This document shows, in pieces, positions 31,995 to 40,417 of a stretch of 64,000 nucleotides of DNA (its first letter is position 1; every line of letters begins with the position of its first letter). Made by a program: the position numbers and the translations under genes. The stretch comes from CAIWHR01 sp963811685 (GTDB taxonomy: Bacteria; Pseudomonadota; Gammaproteobacteria; Burkholderiales; Casimicrobiaceae), in the NCBI GenBank assembly GCA_963811685.1, contig CAWESK010000018.1, positions 62,001 through 126,000 of the forward strand, written 5' to 3'. The notes below the pieces were generated by a model. That model saw only the letters and a list, made by a program, of their open reading frames with translations, did no database searches and was not told where the DNA came from.

Positions 31995-32399
31995 ATGGCA
32001 GGCTACTCCGGCACGCCGCTGCCGCAAAAGCTCGGCATCAAAGCCGGAAACCACGTCCTGATCGTCGGCGCGCCGCCGGGCTATCGAAAGCTGCTGGCGC
32101 CGCTTCCTGCCGATGTGCGGTTCGCCGACCGGTTGACGCCCGCGGTCGATGTCGCCCACGTGTTCACCGCAGACGTGGCAATGCTCGAGCGATCGCTTGC
32201 GGCCTTTCGCAAGACGCTGAAGCCGACCGCGATCGTCTGGGCGTCGTGGCCCAAGAAGTCGTCCGGTGTCCCGACGGAAATCAGCGAAGACACCGTGCGC
32301 AGCGTAGCGCTCCCTCTCGGGTTCGTCGACGTCAAGGTTTGCGCGATCGACGACGTCTGGTCGGGGTTGAAGCTGGTCGTTCGCAAGGAGCTTCGGTAA
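31995..32399 (+). CDS. DUF3052 family protein
   Basis: A 134-residue protein: AGYSGTPLPQKLGIKAGNHVLIVGAPPGYRKLLAPL is the DUF3052 opening, with the C-terminal TAIVWASWPKKSSGVPTEISEDTVRSVALPLGFVDVKVCAIDDVWSGLKLVVRKE. ATG 31995 chosen because homology begins there. Function unknown; it overlaps slightly with the frame of the upstream gene end. Confidence 0.82.
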   Translation: MAGYSGTPLPQKLGIKAGNHVLIVGAPPGYRKLLAPLPADVRFADRLTPAVDVAHVFTADVAMLERSLAAFRKTLKPTAIVWASWPKKSSGVPTEISEDTVRSVALPLGFVDVKVCAIDDVWSGLKLVVRKELR

Positions 32400-32473
32400 C
32401 TCCGCATCGGCGCCCGCCGGTTGACGCGACGCCGCGCCTGCGCGAGCATTTCTCATTCGCGAGGGAGTTCATC

Positions 32474-32857
32474 ATGCCAAGGGGAATTGCGGGCGTCGCC
32501 GGCGGGCTCGTCGCATGGATCGTCGTCGCCACGTTGATCAATCTTGCGCTGCGCTACGGCTGGCCGGCCTACGCGGAGGTCGAAAAAGAGATGACGTTCA
32601 CACTGGCGATGATGGTGGCGCGGCTCATCCTCAGCGCGGTGGCGTCCGCCTGCGCCGGAGCAACTGTCGCCTGGATCTCGAGGCGCAACCATCGCGCCAT
32701 CATGATTTGCGCGGTGCTGCTGTTCGTGCTGTTCCTCCCGGTGCATTACCAGCTCTGGAACACGTTCCCGCTCTGGTACCACGTTGCCTTCTTCGTCCTG
32801 CTCGTCGGCATGGTGTTCGTCGGAGCGGCGCTGCTTCGAAGAAACCCGGCGTCCTGA
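32474..32857 (+). CDS. Four-span membrane protein
   Basis: A 127-residue protein with helices at about residues 6-28, 45-65, 76-95 and 102-121. GGVVGG-like glycine spacing is seen at the N-terminus. No family is recognised. Confidence 0.58.
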   Translation: MPRGIAGVAGGLVAWIVVATLINLALRYGWPAYAEVEKEMTFTLAMMVARLILSAVASACAGATVAWISRRNHRAIMICAVLLFVLFLPVHYQLWNTFPLWYHVAFFVLLVGMVFVGAALLRRNPAS

Positions 32858-32864
32858 AGGATCG

Positions 32865-33446
32865 ATGGCGACGATGACATCGTTCGAACTGATCGTGCCT
32901 TCGCTCGACCGGCTGCCCGCATACGCGGCGGCGCTGAAGCGCGGCTGGTCGGCGGACAACGTGCGCGGAGAGACCGCCGCGCGCGAGGAGCTCGCGAAGA
33001 TTGAAGCCGACGCACAGTCTTTCGTGAATCAGCAGGTCGATCGCGAAGCGAAGGGCCCGCCGATCGAGCTTCCGGATGGATCCACGGCGATGCGCCTTCC
33101 CGGATTTCGCCTCTGGATGTGGGACGGCGAGTTCTGCGGCGCAATCGGCTTCCGCTGGCAGCCGGGCACTTCCGCGCTGCCGCCGCACGTGCTCGGTCAT
33201 ATCGGTTACGCGGTGGTTCCGTGGAAACGCGGGCGGGGGTATGCGACCGCGGCGCTCGGTCTCGTCCTGCCACACGCGCGAGCGGAGGGTCTCCCGTACG
33301 TCGAGATCACGACGGACGCGGACAATCCGGCGTCACAGAAGGTCATCCTGGCCAACGGGGGCGTGTTGATCGGACCCTACAAGAAGCCGATCCAGTACGG
33401 CGGGGCCGACGGACTGCGCTACCGGATCGATCTCGCCGTGCAGTAA
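32865..33446 (+). CDS. GNAT family acetyltransferase
   Basis: A 193-residue protein: FELIVPSLDRLPAYAAALKRGWSADNVRG, FRLWMWDGEFCGAIGFRWQPGTSALPPHVLGHIGYAVVPWKRGRGYATAALGLVLPHARAEG and ITTDADNPASQKVILANGG, a complete GNAT fold with an A-motif at GRGYAT. ATG 32865 or 32874. Confidence 0.84.
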   Translation: MATMTSFELIVPSLDRLPAYAAALKRGWSADNVRGETAAREELAKIEADAQSFVNQQVDREAKGPPIELPDGSTAMRLPGFRLWMWDGEFCGAIGFRWQPGTSALPPHVLGHIGYAVVPWKRGRGYATAALGLVLPHARAEGLPYVEITTDADNPASQKVILANGGVLIGPYKKPIQYGGADGLRYRIDLAVQ

Positions 33447-33478
33447 TCGGCGACCCCGTTCAGCATCGCGGAGGCGTA

Positions 33479-33601
33479 ATGACCATCACTCGCATAGGCA
33501 TCTACGTGTGCGGCGTGACGCCCGACCCGGAGGGCGACATCAAGAGGCAAACACGCCAGGGGCTGGAGCGCATCGACCGGCTGCTGCAGGCGGCGGGCTG
33601 A
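33479..33601 (+). pseudogene. RidA family remnant with an internal deletion
   Basis: A 40-codon frame, MTITRIGIYVCGVTPDPEGDIKRQTRQGLERIDRLLQAAG. The start MTITRIG and the middle DIKxQTRQxLxxIDxLLxxAG are from RidA/YjgH-type proteins, but the strand region between them is deleted and the gene ends at a stop after the second block. It is a gene relic, with GGAGG before the ATG still present. Confidence 0.6.
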
Positions 33602-33607
33602 ATACAC

Positions 33608-34207
33608 ATGGCGAAGCTCACGGACGGCGGCGTCCTCATCCGGCCGCACGCGGCCGGCGACGTTGAACCGATGTACGCGGCCGTCGTCGAATCGATGGCA
33701 ACAGTGGGCCGCTGGATGTCCTGGTGCAATGCGGACTACTCTCTGCGGGACGCCATGACGTTCTACGAGCGATGTGCGAAAGCATGGGATACCGACGGGG
33801 ACCGCGAATTCGGGATTTTCGATGCCGTATCGAACGAGATGCTGGGGTGCGTGGGCATCAATCAGATCAATCGGATCAACCGCTTTGCCAACATGGGTTA
33901 CTGGGTTCGCGCGAGCCGCGAGCGCCGCGGCATCGCGTCGACGGCGGCACGCCTCGCCTCGGGATTCGCCTTCGCCGCACTCGGCCTCGCGCGGATCGAG
34001 ATCGTCGTGCTGCCCGACAACATGGCCAGCCGGCGCGTCGCCGAGAAGATCGGCGCCCGCTTCGAATGCATCGCGCGCAACCGTCTGCAGTTCGGAAGCG
34101 AAGCGCACGACGCCGCGATGTATTCGCTGGTTCCCGGCGACCCGGCGGCTCGCGTCGCCATCCAGGGCGCGCCCTTTGCATTTCGCCCCCCGACGGGAGT
34201 ACGCTAG
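33608..34207 (+). CDS. GNAT acetyltransferase, RimJ/RimL type
   Basis: A 199-residue protein: GGVLIRPHAAGDVEPMYAAVVESMATVGRWMSWCNADYSLRDAMTFYERCAKAW, NMGYWVRASRERRGIASTAARLASGFAFAALGLARIEIVVLPDNMASRRVAEKIGARFE. This is typical of ribosomal-protein-like acetyltransferases; the substrate is unknown. It lies seven bases after the RidA relic. Confidence 0.84.
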   Translation: MAKLTDGGVLIRPHAAGDVEPMYAAVVESMATVGRWMSWCNADYSLRDAMTFYERCAKAWDTDGDREFGIFDAVSNEMLGCVGINQINRINRFANMGYWVRASRERRGIASTAARLASGFAFAALGLARIEIVVLPDNMASRRVAEKIGARFECIARNRLQFGSEAHDAAMYSLVPGDPAARVAIQGAPFAFRPPTGVR

Positions 34208-34248
34208 TTAAGCCCCGGCGCCCTCCTCGACCCGCCGGACGGAGCAGC

Positions 34249-34524
34249 GTGGAACCGATCGCCTTCCTCGTCCTGTTGCCGATCGTTATCGGCGTCCTGT
34301 CGGAGCTCGTCTTCCGCGACACGACGCACGCGACGCTCGCCGCCGCGATCGGCACGGCGGCGGCCCTGATCGTCAGCATGTGGCTGCTGGCCCCTCCCGA
34401 GCTGTGGACGTGGCTTGCCGTGCTGCTCGTGTCGCCGCTCGCGATCGCGTCGGCGTTGGCCACCGTGTTCCTGGTCTACGGGCGCTCGCAGGCGCGCCGC
34501 CGCAGAAGGCGGCACGACGCCTGA
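34249..34524 (+). CDS. Three-span small membrane protein
   Basis: A 91-residue protein beginning at GTG 34249 with GGAGCAGC upstream. It has helices at about residues 3-18, 31-48 and 55-76 and an Arg-rich tail (QARRRRRRHDA). No family is recognised. Confidence 0.55.
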   Translation: MEPIAFLVLLPIVIGVLSELVFRDTTHATLAAAIGTAAALIVSMWLLAPPELWTWLAVLLVSPLAIASALATVFLVYGRSQARRRRRRHDA

Positions 34525-34559
34525 CTCCGTCGCGGCGCGACACCGTCGCGCCACCGGAC

Positions 34560-34937
34560 ATGAGCGCCAAGCAACCGGACAACGCGAGGCTCGACCGCGT
34601 AGTCGCCGACGCGCGGCGCGCGCGCGAAGAGCGCGGACAGAGCTATCGCGAACGCGCGCTCAAGATCTATCCCTGGATCTGCGGCCGCTGCGCGCGCGAA
34701 TTCGACCGCTCGAACGTCCATGAGCTCACCGTCCATCATCGCGATCACAACCATGACAACAACCCTCCCGACGGCAGCAACTGGGAACTCCTCTGCGTCT
34801 ATTGCCACGACAACGAACATCAAAGGCAGCAGGAGCAGGCGCAGGGAATCGCAGCGGGCATCGCGGGCGCGGCGCCGCCCGCGGCGACCCACAAGCCTTT
34901 CGCCGGGCTCGATGCGCTGCTGAAGCGCGGGAAATGA
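34560..34937 (+). CDS. yajD: YajD-like HNH nuclease-family protein
   Basis: A 125-residue protein: YRERALKIYPWICGRCAREFDRSNVHELTVHHRDHNHDNNPPDGSNWELLCVYCHDNEHQRQQE carries the HNH signature (two CxxC zinc pairs, HHxDHxHxNN, NWELLCxYCHDxEH) and ends FAGLDALLKRGK, as in E. coli YajD. It probably nicks nucleic acid, but YajD itself is not well characterised. The stop overlaps the next gene's ATG. Confidence 0.87.
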   Translation: MSAKQPDNARLDRVVADARRAREERGQSYRERALKIYPWICGRCAREFDRSNVHELTVHHRDHNHDNNPPDGSNWELLCVYCHDNEHQRQQEQAQGIAAGIAGAAPPAATHKPFAGLDALLKRGK

Positions 34938-35335
34938 CGGCACGTGCGCTTGCCGATGCGGTGGTCACGCTGCACGCGCTCTTTGTCGTCTTCGCCCTGC
35001 TCGGCGGTGCTCTCGTCCTGTGGCAACCACGCATCGCCATCGTCCATCTGCCCGCGGCGGCGTGGGCCGCGTGGGTCGAGTTCACCGGCAGGATCTGTCC
35101 GTTGACGCCGCTCGAGAACGAATTTCGCCGCGCGGCGGGCGCGGCTGGTTACGATGGCGGTTTCGTCGAGCATTACCTCGTACCGGCGCTCTACCCGGAC
35201 GGGCTGACGCCGCGCATGCAAGTCGCCCTTGGCGTGGTCGTCGTCGCGCTCAATGCGTTGTTCTACGGCTTCGCCTGGTGGCGAATCCGGCGACGGCGGA
35301 TGGCCGATGCCGCTGTACCTGCTTCGCAATCCTGA
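34934..35335 (+). CDS. DUF2784 membrane protein
   Basis: A 133-residue protein: ALADAVVTLHALFVVFALLGGALVLW, then WVEFTGRICPLTPLENEFRRAAGAAGYDGGFVEHYLVPALYPDGLTP, the DUF2784 motif, then a final helix. The ATG overlaps the YajD stop (ATGA). Function unknown. Confidence 0.84.
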   Translation: MTARALADAVVTLHALFVVFALLGGALVLWQPRIAIVHLPAAAWAAWVEFTGRICPLTPLENEFRRAAGAAGYDGGFVEHYLVPALYPDGLTPRMQVALGVVVVALNALFYGFAWWRIRRRRMADAAVPASQS

Positions 35336-35407
35336 AATGTCGCGCCACCGACCGCGATTTGCGAGACAATCCAGGTCGACCGCGGCAATGCCGCCAGGAG
35401 AATCGAC

Positions 35408-35566
35408 ATGACGCTTTGCCCCATCGCCATCGCCGTCGGCTGCAAGAAATGCCCCGCGTTTTCCGTCTGCCCCGTCAAAGGCATCATCGGCGATTACAAG
35501 CCCGACGAGGACAAAGGCTCGGCCAAGTCCGCCAAGGGAAAAGCCGGCGCCAAATCGTCGAAGTAA
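35408..35566 (+). CDS. Small cysteine-containing protein (52 aa)
   Basis: MTLCPIAIAVGCKKCPAFSVCPVKGIIGDYKPDED, followed by a Lys/Ala/Ser tail. Four cysteines in the pattern C-x7-C-x2-C-x5-C could bind an iron-sulfur cluster or zinc. CAGGAGA precedes the ATG. It stands alone between the DUF2784 and KAS III-like genes. I am not sure of any published family. Confidence 0.6.
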   Translation: MTLCPIAIAVGCKKCPAFSVCPVKGIIGDYKPDEDKGSAKSAKGKAGAKSSK

Positions 35567-35642
35567 TCGATCGCGTGCCCGAGGCGCCGAAAGAGCGCCG
35601 CGTGCTCCTAGGAGGCCGGGAGACTCCCCGGAGTCAACGTCG

Positions 35643-36731
35643 ATGACCTACGCCGCCATCACCGGCTGGGGCAAGTGCATGCCCCCGTCCGTCCTGTCCA
35701 ACGCCGATCTCGCGACGTTTCTCGAGACCGACGATGCGTGGATCACGACGCGCACCGGAATCCACGAGCGGCGGATTTCGCACGTGTCCGGCATCGACAT
35801 GGCGCACGTGGCGTCGGCGCGCGCGCTCGCCTGCGCGGGGCTCGATGCGAAGGATGTCGAGCTTGTCGTGTACGGCAGCTGCTCGAACGATGAGGCGGTG
35901 CCGAATTCGGCCTCGGGCCTCCAGTGGAAGCTCGGCGCCGCGCAGGCGGCGGCGATGGACGTCAACACCGCCTGCACGAGCTTCCTCTACTCGCTGTCCA
36001 CCGCCACTGCGATGATCCGCACCGGCGTGGTCAGGAACGCCGTGGTCGTGGGCGTCGAGCTGATCTCGCCGTTCATGGACTGGGCCAATCGCGGCGTCGC
36101 CGTGCTCTTCGGCGATGGCGCCGCCGCGGTCGTGCTGCAGGCGACGGAGCGCAAGGAAGGACTGCTCGCCGAAAAGCTGGGTTGCTACGCCGATGCCCGC
36201 CAGGTCCTGCGCGTGCGCGGCATGGGCACGACGTACGCCAATCGCAGCGTCACCCTCGGCGACACGCTGTGGGATTTCGACGGACAGGAGATCTTCAAGC
36301 GCGCGGTGCATGGAATGACGAGCGCGTCGCAGGACGTCCTCGCGAAGACCGGGCACGCCGCCGGCGAGATCGACCTGGTCGTTCCGCACCAGGCCAACCT
36401 GCGCATCATCGAGGCCGTCGCGAAACGCGTCGGCGTGCCGATGGAGCGCGTGTTCCTGACCGTGCAACGGTACGGCAACATGTCGGCGGCCACCGTGCCG
36501 GTTGCGCTCGTCGAAGCGCTGGAGGAAGGACGCGTGAAGCCCGGCGCGCTGATCATGACGCCCGCCTTCGGCGGCGGCCTCACGTGGTGCTCGCATCTCA
36601 TCCGCTGGGGCGAGCGGACGACGCCGCTCACGACGACCGCCCTCGACCTGCCGCCGCCGACGCAGACGGCGCTGGAACGGGTGCGCGACCTGATTGCGCT
36701 CAAGCGCCGCACGGCCTCCAGCGAAGGCTGA
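35643..36731 (+). CDS. 3-oxoacyl-ACP synthase III-like enzyme (KAS III/FabH superfamily)
   Basis: A 362-residue thiolase-fold condensing enzyme. The catalytic triad is visible: Cys111 (DVNTACTSFLYSL), His249 (PHQANLR) and Asn279 (RYGNMSAATVP). It is about 35 residues longer than E. coli FabH at the C-terminus. A housekeeping FabH normally sits in the plsX-fabHDG cluster, which is absent here, so this may be a secondary acyl-condensing enzyme. It converges on rodA. Confidence 0.85.
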   Translation: MTYAAITGWGKCMPPSVLSNADLATFLETDDAWITTRTGIHERRISHVSGIDMAHVASARALACAGLDAKDVELVVYGSCSNDEAVPNSASGLQWKLGAAQAAAMDVNTACTSFLYSLSTATAMIRTGVVRNAVVVGVELISPFMDWANRGVAVLFGDGAAAVVLQATERKEGLLAEKLGCYADARQVLRVRGMGTTYANRSVTLGDTLWDFDGQEIFKRAVHGMTSASQDVLAKTGHAAGEIDLVVPHQANLRIIEAVAKRVGVPMERVFLTVQRYGNMSAATVPVALVEALEEGRVKPGALIMTPAFGGGLTWCSHLIRWGERTTPLTTTALDLPPPTQTALERVRDLIALKRRTASSEG

Positions 36732-36778
36732 TGGCGGCGAAGCTCGCGGAGGCGTCGCGAATGCTCGCCGGAAAGCGG

Positions 36779-37882
36779 CTAGGTGTTCACCAGCTTGCGG
36801 TGCGCCTGCACGCTCATCAGCAGGCCGAGCCCGATGAAGAGCGAGATGAGCGCGGTGCCGCCGTACGACACGAGCGGCAGCGGCACGCCGACCACCGGCA
36901 GCACGCCGCTCACCATGCCCATGTTGACGAACGCGTAGGTGAAGAACATCAGCGTCACCGCGCCGGCGATGAGCCGCGCGAACATCGTCGACGCATTCGC
37001 GGTGATCATCATCCCGCGGCCGATCAGCAGCAGGTAGAGGACGAGCAGCACCGCGCTGCCGATCAGCCCGAACTCCTCGCCGAACACGGCGAACACGAAA
37101 TCGGTGTGCTTCTCGGGCAGGAAGTCGAGGTGCGTCTGCGTGCCGTTCATCCAGCCCTTGCCGACCACGCCGCCCGACCCGAGCGCGATCGACGCCTGCG
37201 ACGAGTGATAGCCGGCGCCGAGCGGGTCGCGCGCGGGGTCGATGAACGTAAGCAGGCGCTCGCGCTGATAGTCGTGGAGGTAGGGCCAGATCAGCGGCGC
37301 GGCGGCCGCGCCCAGCACCGTCAGGCCGACGATGATCTTCCACGAGAGTCCGGCAAGATAGAGCACGTAAAAACCGGACGCGGCGATCAGCAGTGCCGTG
37401 CCGAGATCGGGCTGGCGCTTGATGAGCCATACCGGCACCGCGATCAAGAGCCCGGTGAGGACGAAGTCCATCCACCCGATGCGACCCTCGAATTTCTGGA
37501 AGTACCACGCGAGCATCAGCGGCAGCGCGATCTTCATGAGCTCGGAAGGCTGGAACCGCGCCACGCCGAGGTTGAGCCAGCGCTTGGAGCCGTTGACCGT
37601 CGTGCCGAACACCGCGACGGCGAGCAACATCACGACCGCGAAGAGATAGAGCGGCACCGCGGCGCGCGCGATCGTCTGCGGCGGAATGTTGGCGACGACC
37701 CACATCAGCACCAGCGCGAACGCGAGGCTCATCGCCTGGGTCGTGATCCGCGCCACGCTCTGGTCGGTCGCCGAGAACAGCGTGACGATGCCGACTCCAG
37801 CGATCGCCACCGCGACGCCGAACAGGAAGCTGTCGACCTTGAGCGTCAGCACCTCCCAGAGCCGCGTGAGGAAATTGAGCAT
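36779..37882 (-). CDS. rodA: Rod-shape peptidoglycan glycosyltransferase RodA
   Basis: A 367-residue SEDS protein with about ten membrane helices. SEDS signatures include RFQPSELMKIALPLMLAWYF, KRQPDLGTALLIAASGFYVLYLAG, RDPLGAGYHSSQASIALGSGGVVGKGWMNGTQTHLDFLPEKHTDFVFAVFGEEFGL and GMVSGVLPVVGVPLPLVSYGG. It polymerises lipid II with PBP2 during elongation. Last gene of the mre/mrd operon, seven bases after mrdA. Confidence 0.95.
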   Translation of the reverse strand: MLNFLTRLWEVLTLKVDSFLFGVAVAIAGVGIVTLFSATDQSVARITTQAMSLAFALVLMWVVANIPPQTIARAAVPLYLFAVVMLLAVAVFGTTVNGSKRWLNLGVARFQPSELMKIALPLMLAWYFQKFEGRIGWMDFVLTGLLIAVPVWLIKRQPDLGTALLIAASGFYVLYLAGLSWKIIVGLTVLGAAAAPLIWPYLHDYQRERLLTFIDPARDPLGAGYHSSQASIALGSGGVVGKGWMNGTQTHLDFLPEKHTDFVFAVFGEEFGLIGSAVLLVLYLLLIGRGMMITANASTMFARLIAGAVTLMFFTYAFVNMGMVSGVLPVVGVPLPLVSYGGTALISLFIGLGLLMSVQAHRKLVNT

Positions 37883-37888
37883 GAGGGC

Positions 37889-39862
37889 CTAATCGCTCTC
37901 GTCGTCCGCAGCGGCGGGCGCCGGACCGGTCGGCGCCGGCTCCGTCGGCACCTTCCCCGTGAGGTAGTAGTCGAACACCTGCCGCGCGATCGGCGCCGCA
38001 GCCTGCGCGCCGAAGCCGCCGTTCTCGACCAGCACCGAGACCGCGATGCGCGGCTTGTCCGCCGGCGCGTAGGCGATGAACCACGCGTGATCGCGCAGCC
38101 GCTCGTCGATCTTGGTCGAGTACTTCTCGCCCTTGAGGGAGAACACCTGCGCCGTTCCCGTCTTGCCCGCGCTCACGTAGGGCGTCTTCACGAACGCGGC
38201 GGCGCTGGTGCCTTCCCTGTTCACGCCGACCAGCGCGTTCTTGACGAACGCAAGATGCTCGGGCTTCATCGGCACCGTGTACGACGGCTCCGGCACGACC
38301 TCGCGGACGGCGCCGGTACGCACGTCGCGGACGTCCTTTACGAGGTGCGGGCGGAAGGCGACGCCGTTGTTCGCAATCGTCGCGATCGCATGCGCCTGCT
38401 GGATCGGGGTGAAGGCGTTGTAGCCCTGACCGATGCCCGCGGAAATGCTGTCGCCGAGGTACCACTTGCGGTGCTCCTCGCGGAATTCCTTGCCGGCGAA
38501 GCGCGTGCGCTTCCACTCGCGCGACGGCAGCACGCCGGTGAGCTCGCCGTCGATGTCGATGCCGGTCTTCTGGCCGAAGCCGAGCTGCGACAGGAAACGC
38601 GCGTTGTCGTCGATGTCCGTCTCGCTCGCGAGAATGTAATAGTAGGTGTCGCACGATGCGACGATGGACTTGTACATGTCGACGGTGCCGTGGCCTCCCG
38701 GCTTGTCGTCGCGGAAGCGGTGTGCCTGTCCGGGGATCTGGAAATATCCGGGATCGAAGATCGTCTGCGTCGGCGTGCGCTTGCCGGTGGCGAGCGCGGA
38801 GAGCGCGAGAAACGGCTTGATCGTCGACCCCGGCGGGTAGGCGCCGCGCAGGGGCCGGTTGAGGAGCGGCTTGTCCGGCGAATCGTTCAGCATCTCCCAG
38901 TTCGCGGAATCGATGCCTTCGACGAACAGGTTGGGATCGAAGCCCGGCTTCGAGACGAACGCGAGCACGTCGCCGGAAGAAGGTTCGATCGCGACCAGCG
39001 CGCCGCGCCGCTCGCCAAACGCCTTCTCGGCGATCTCCTGCAGCTTGATGTCGAGCGAGAGGCGCAGATCGTTGCCGGAAACCGGCGGCGTGCGCGACAG
39101 CGTGCGCACGGCGCGGCCGGCGGCATCGACCTCGACCTCCTCGAAGCCGGTCTTGCCATGCAGTTCCCGCTCATACGAGAGCTCGACGCCGATCTTGCCG
39201 ATGTAATCCGAGCCCTTGTAGTTCGCCACCTCGTTCCACTCGTCGATGCGCCCGACGTCGCGCTCGTTGATGCGGCCGATGTAGCCGACGACGTGCGATG
39301 CGATTTCGCCGTACGGATACTGCCGGAACAGCCGCGCCTTGATCTCGACGCCGGGGAAGCGGTAGCGGTTGACGGCGAAGCGCGCAACCTCCTCGTCGGA
39401 AAGCCTTGTCCGCAGCGGGAGGCTCTCGAAATTCTTCGACTCTTCCAGCAGCTTGCGGAAGCGCTTGCGGTCGCGCGGCTGCACGTCGACGATGGTGGCG
39501 AGCGCGTCGATCGTCTCGTCGAGATTCTTCACCCGCGACGGCTGGATCTCCAACGTGTACGCCGAGTAGCTTTGGGCGAGGACAACGCCGTTGCGGTCGG
39601 TGATCACGCCGCGGTTGGGAACGATCGGGACGATCGCGATCCGGTTGGTCTCGGCCAGCGTCTGGTAGTGATCGTGCAGCACGACCTGCAAATAGAAAAA
39701 CCGCGCGAAGAGCCCGCCGAAGGCGACGACGACCAGCACGCCGGCAAGGCCCAGGCGGCGCCGGAACAGGAACACCTCGCGCTCCGGGTTGCGCATTTCC
39801 TGCTTCCCGAAGTCGCCGTCGTAGCGGCGACTGCGGGAGCTGAAGAGGAGGCGGCGGGCCAT
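37889..39862 (-). CDS. mrdA: Penicillin-binding protein 2 (peptidoglycan D,D-transpeptidase)
   Basis: A 657-residue monofunctional class B PBP. An N-terminal membrane anchor (about residues 37-60) is followed by the dimerisation domain and the transpeptidase domain with Ser346-Thr-Ile-Lys (PPGSTIKP), the second motif Ser403-Cys-Asp and Lys567-Thr-Gly. It cross-links lateral-wall peptidoglycan with RodA. Operon partner of mreBCD and rodA. Confidence 0.95.
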   Translation of the reverse strand: MARRLLFSSRSRRYDGDFGKQEMRNPEREVFLFRRRLGLAGVLVVVAFGGLFARFFYLQVVLHDHYQTLAETNRIAIVPIVPNRGVITDRNGVVLAQSYSAYTLEIQPSRVKNLDETIDALATIVDVQPRDRKRFRKLLEESKNFESLPLRTRLSDEEVARFAVNRYRFPGVEIKARLFRQYPYGEIASHVVGYIGRINERDVGRIDEWNEVANYKGSDYIGKIGVELSYERELHGKTGFEEVEVDAAGRAVRTLSRTPPVSGNDLRLSLDIKLQEIAEKAFGERRGALVAIEPSSGDVLAFVSKPGFDPNLFVEGIDSANWEMLNDSPDKPLLNRPLRGAYPPGSTIKPFLALSALATGKRTPTQTIFDPGYFQIPGQAHRFRDDKPGGHGTVDMYKSIVASCDTYYYILASETDIDDNARFLSQLGFGQKTGIDIDGELTGVLPSREWKRTRFAGKEFREEHRKWYLGDSISAGIGQGYNAFTPIQQAHAIATIANNGVAFRPHLVKDVRDVRTGAVREVVPEPSYTVPMKPEHLAFVKNALVGVNREGTSAAAFVKTPYVSAGKTGTAQVFSLKGEKYSTKIDERLRDHAWFIAYAPADKPRIAVSVLVENGGFGAQAAAPIARQVFDYYLTGKVPTEPAPTGPAPAAADDESD

Positions 39863-39874
39863 TAGGGCCAGCCT

Positions 39875-40417
39875 TCAGCGATCGGCAGGCGAGCGCGGCG
39901 GGCGCTGCGGCCATTGGAGGACCACCGACACGAGCGGCCACAGCAGCGCGCCGACGAGCGGCGGGGCCGCATAGGTCCAGCGCGGCATCGTGGCGCCGCC
40001 TACGAAGCGAATCAGGAGCACGAGCGCCGCGCACAGCAGGAGCAGAACGGCGACCTGCGCCGCCTGCTGCCACGGCGGGAACCGCAGCACGCGACGGCGG
40101 AAATACTCGGCCGCATAAGCGAGAAACGCGTAAGCGAGCGCATGCTGGCCGAACACCGTGCCGTCGCCGACATCCATCACGAGTCCCACGCACCACGCAA
40201 CGCCGACGCCGACGAACCGCGGCTCCTGGATGCACCAGTAGAGCAGCACCAGCGCGAGGAAGTCGGGACGAAGCGCGAGCGCGACGCCGGAAAGCGGCAG
40301 CAGGTTCGCGAACAACGCGAGTATGAGCGTCAGCACGATGAACCACGGCCGCGCCGGCAGCAGGATTTCCTCGGGCGTCGCGGGAGAAAGCGGCATGAGA
40401 TAGGGCAATGCCATCAT
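39875..40417 (-). CDS. mreD: Rod shape-determining protein MreD
   Basis: A 180-residue inner-membrane protein with five to six helices, including RPDFLALVLLYWCIQEPRFVGVGVAWCVGLVMDVGDGTVFGQHALAYAFLAYAAEYFRRRV, the MreD signature (D-x-x-x-G-x-x-x-G-x-x-A). Two ATG codons; the first overlaps the mreC stop (ATGA), so translation is coupled. Confidence 0.92.
   Translation of the reverse strand: MMALPYLMPLSPATPEEILLPARPWFIVLTLILALFANLLPLSGVALALRPDFLALVLLYWCIQEPRFVGVGVAWCVGLVMDVGDGTVFGQHALAYAFLAYAAEYFRRRVLRFPPWQQAAQVAVLLLLCAALVLLIRFVGGATMPRWTYAAPPLVGALLWPLVSVVLQWPQRPPRSPADR

Noticed and set aside
35924..39865. A 1313-codon open frame on the plus strand and a 1006-codon frame on the minus strand (35634-38654)
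   Set aside because: They run through the fabH-like, rodA and mrdA genes in other frames. Their products are low-complexity Arg/Ala/Gly strings typical of GC-rich shadow frames.
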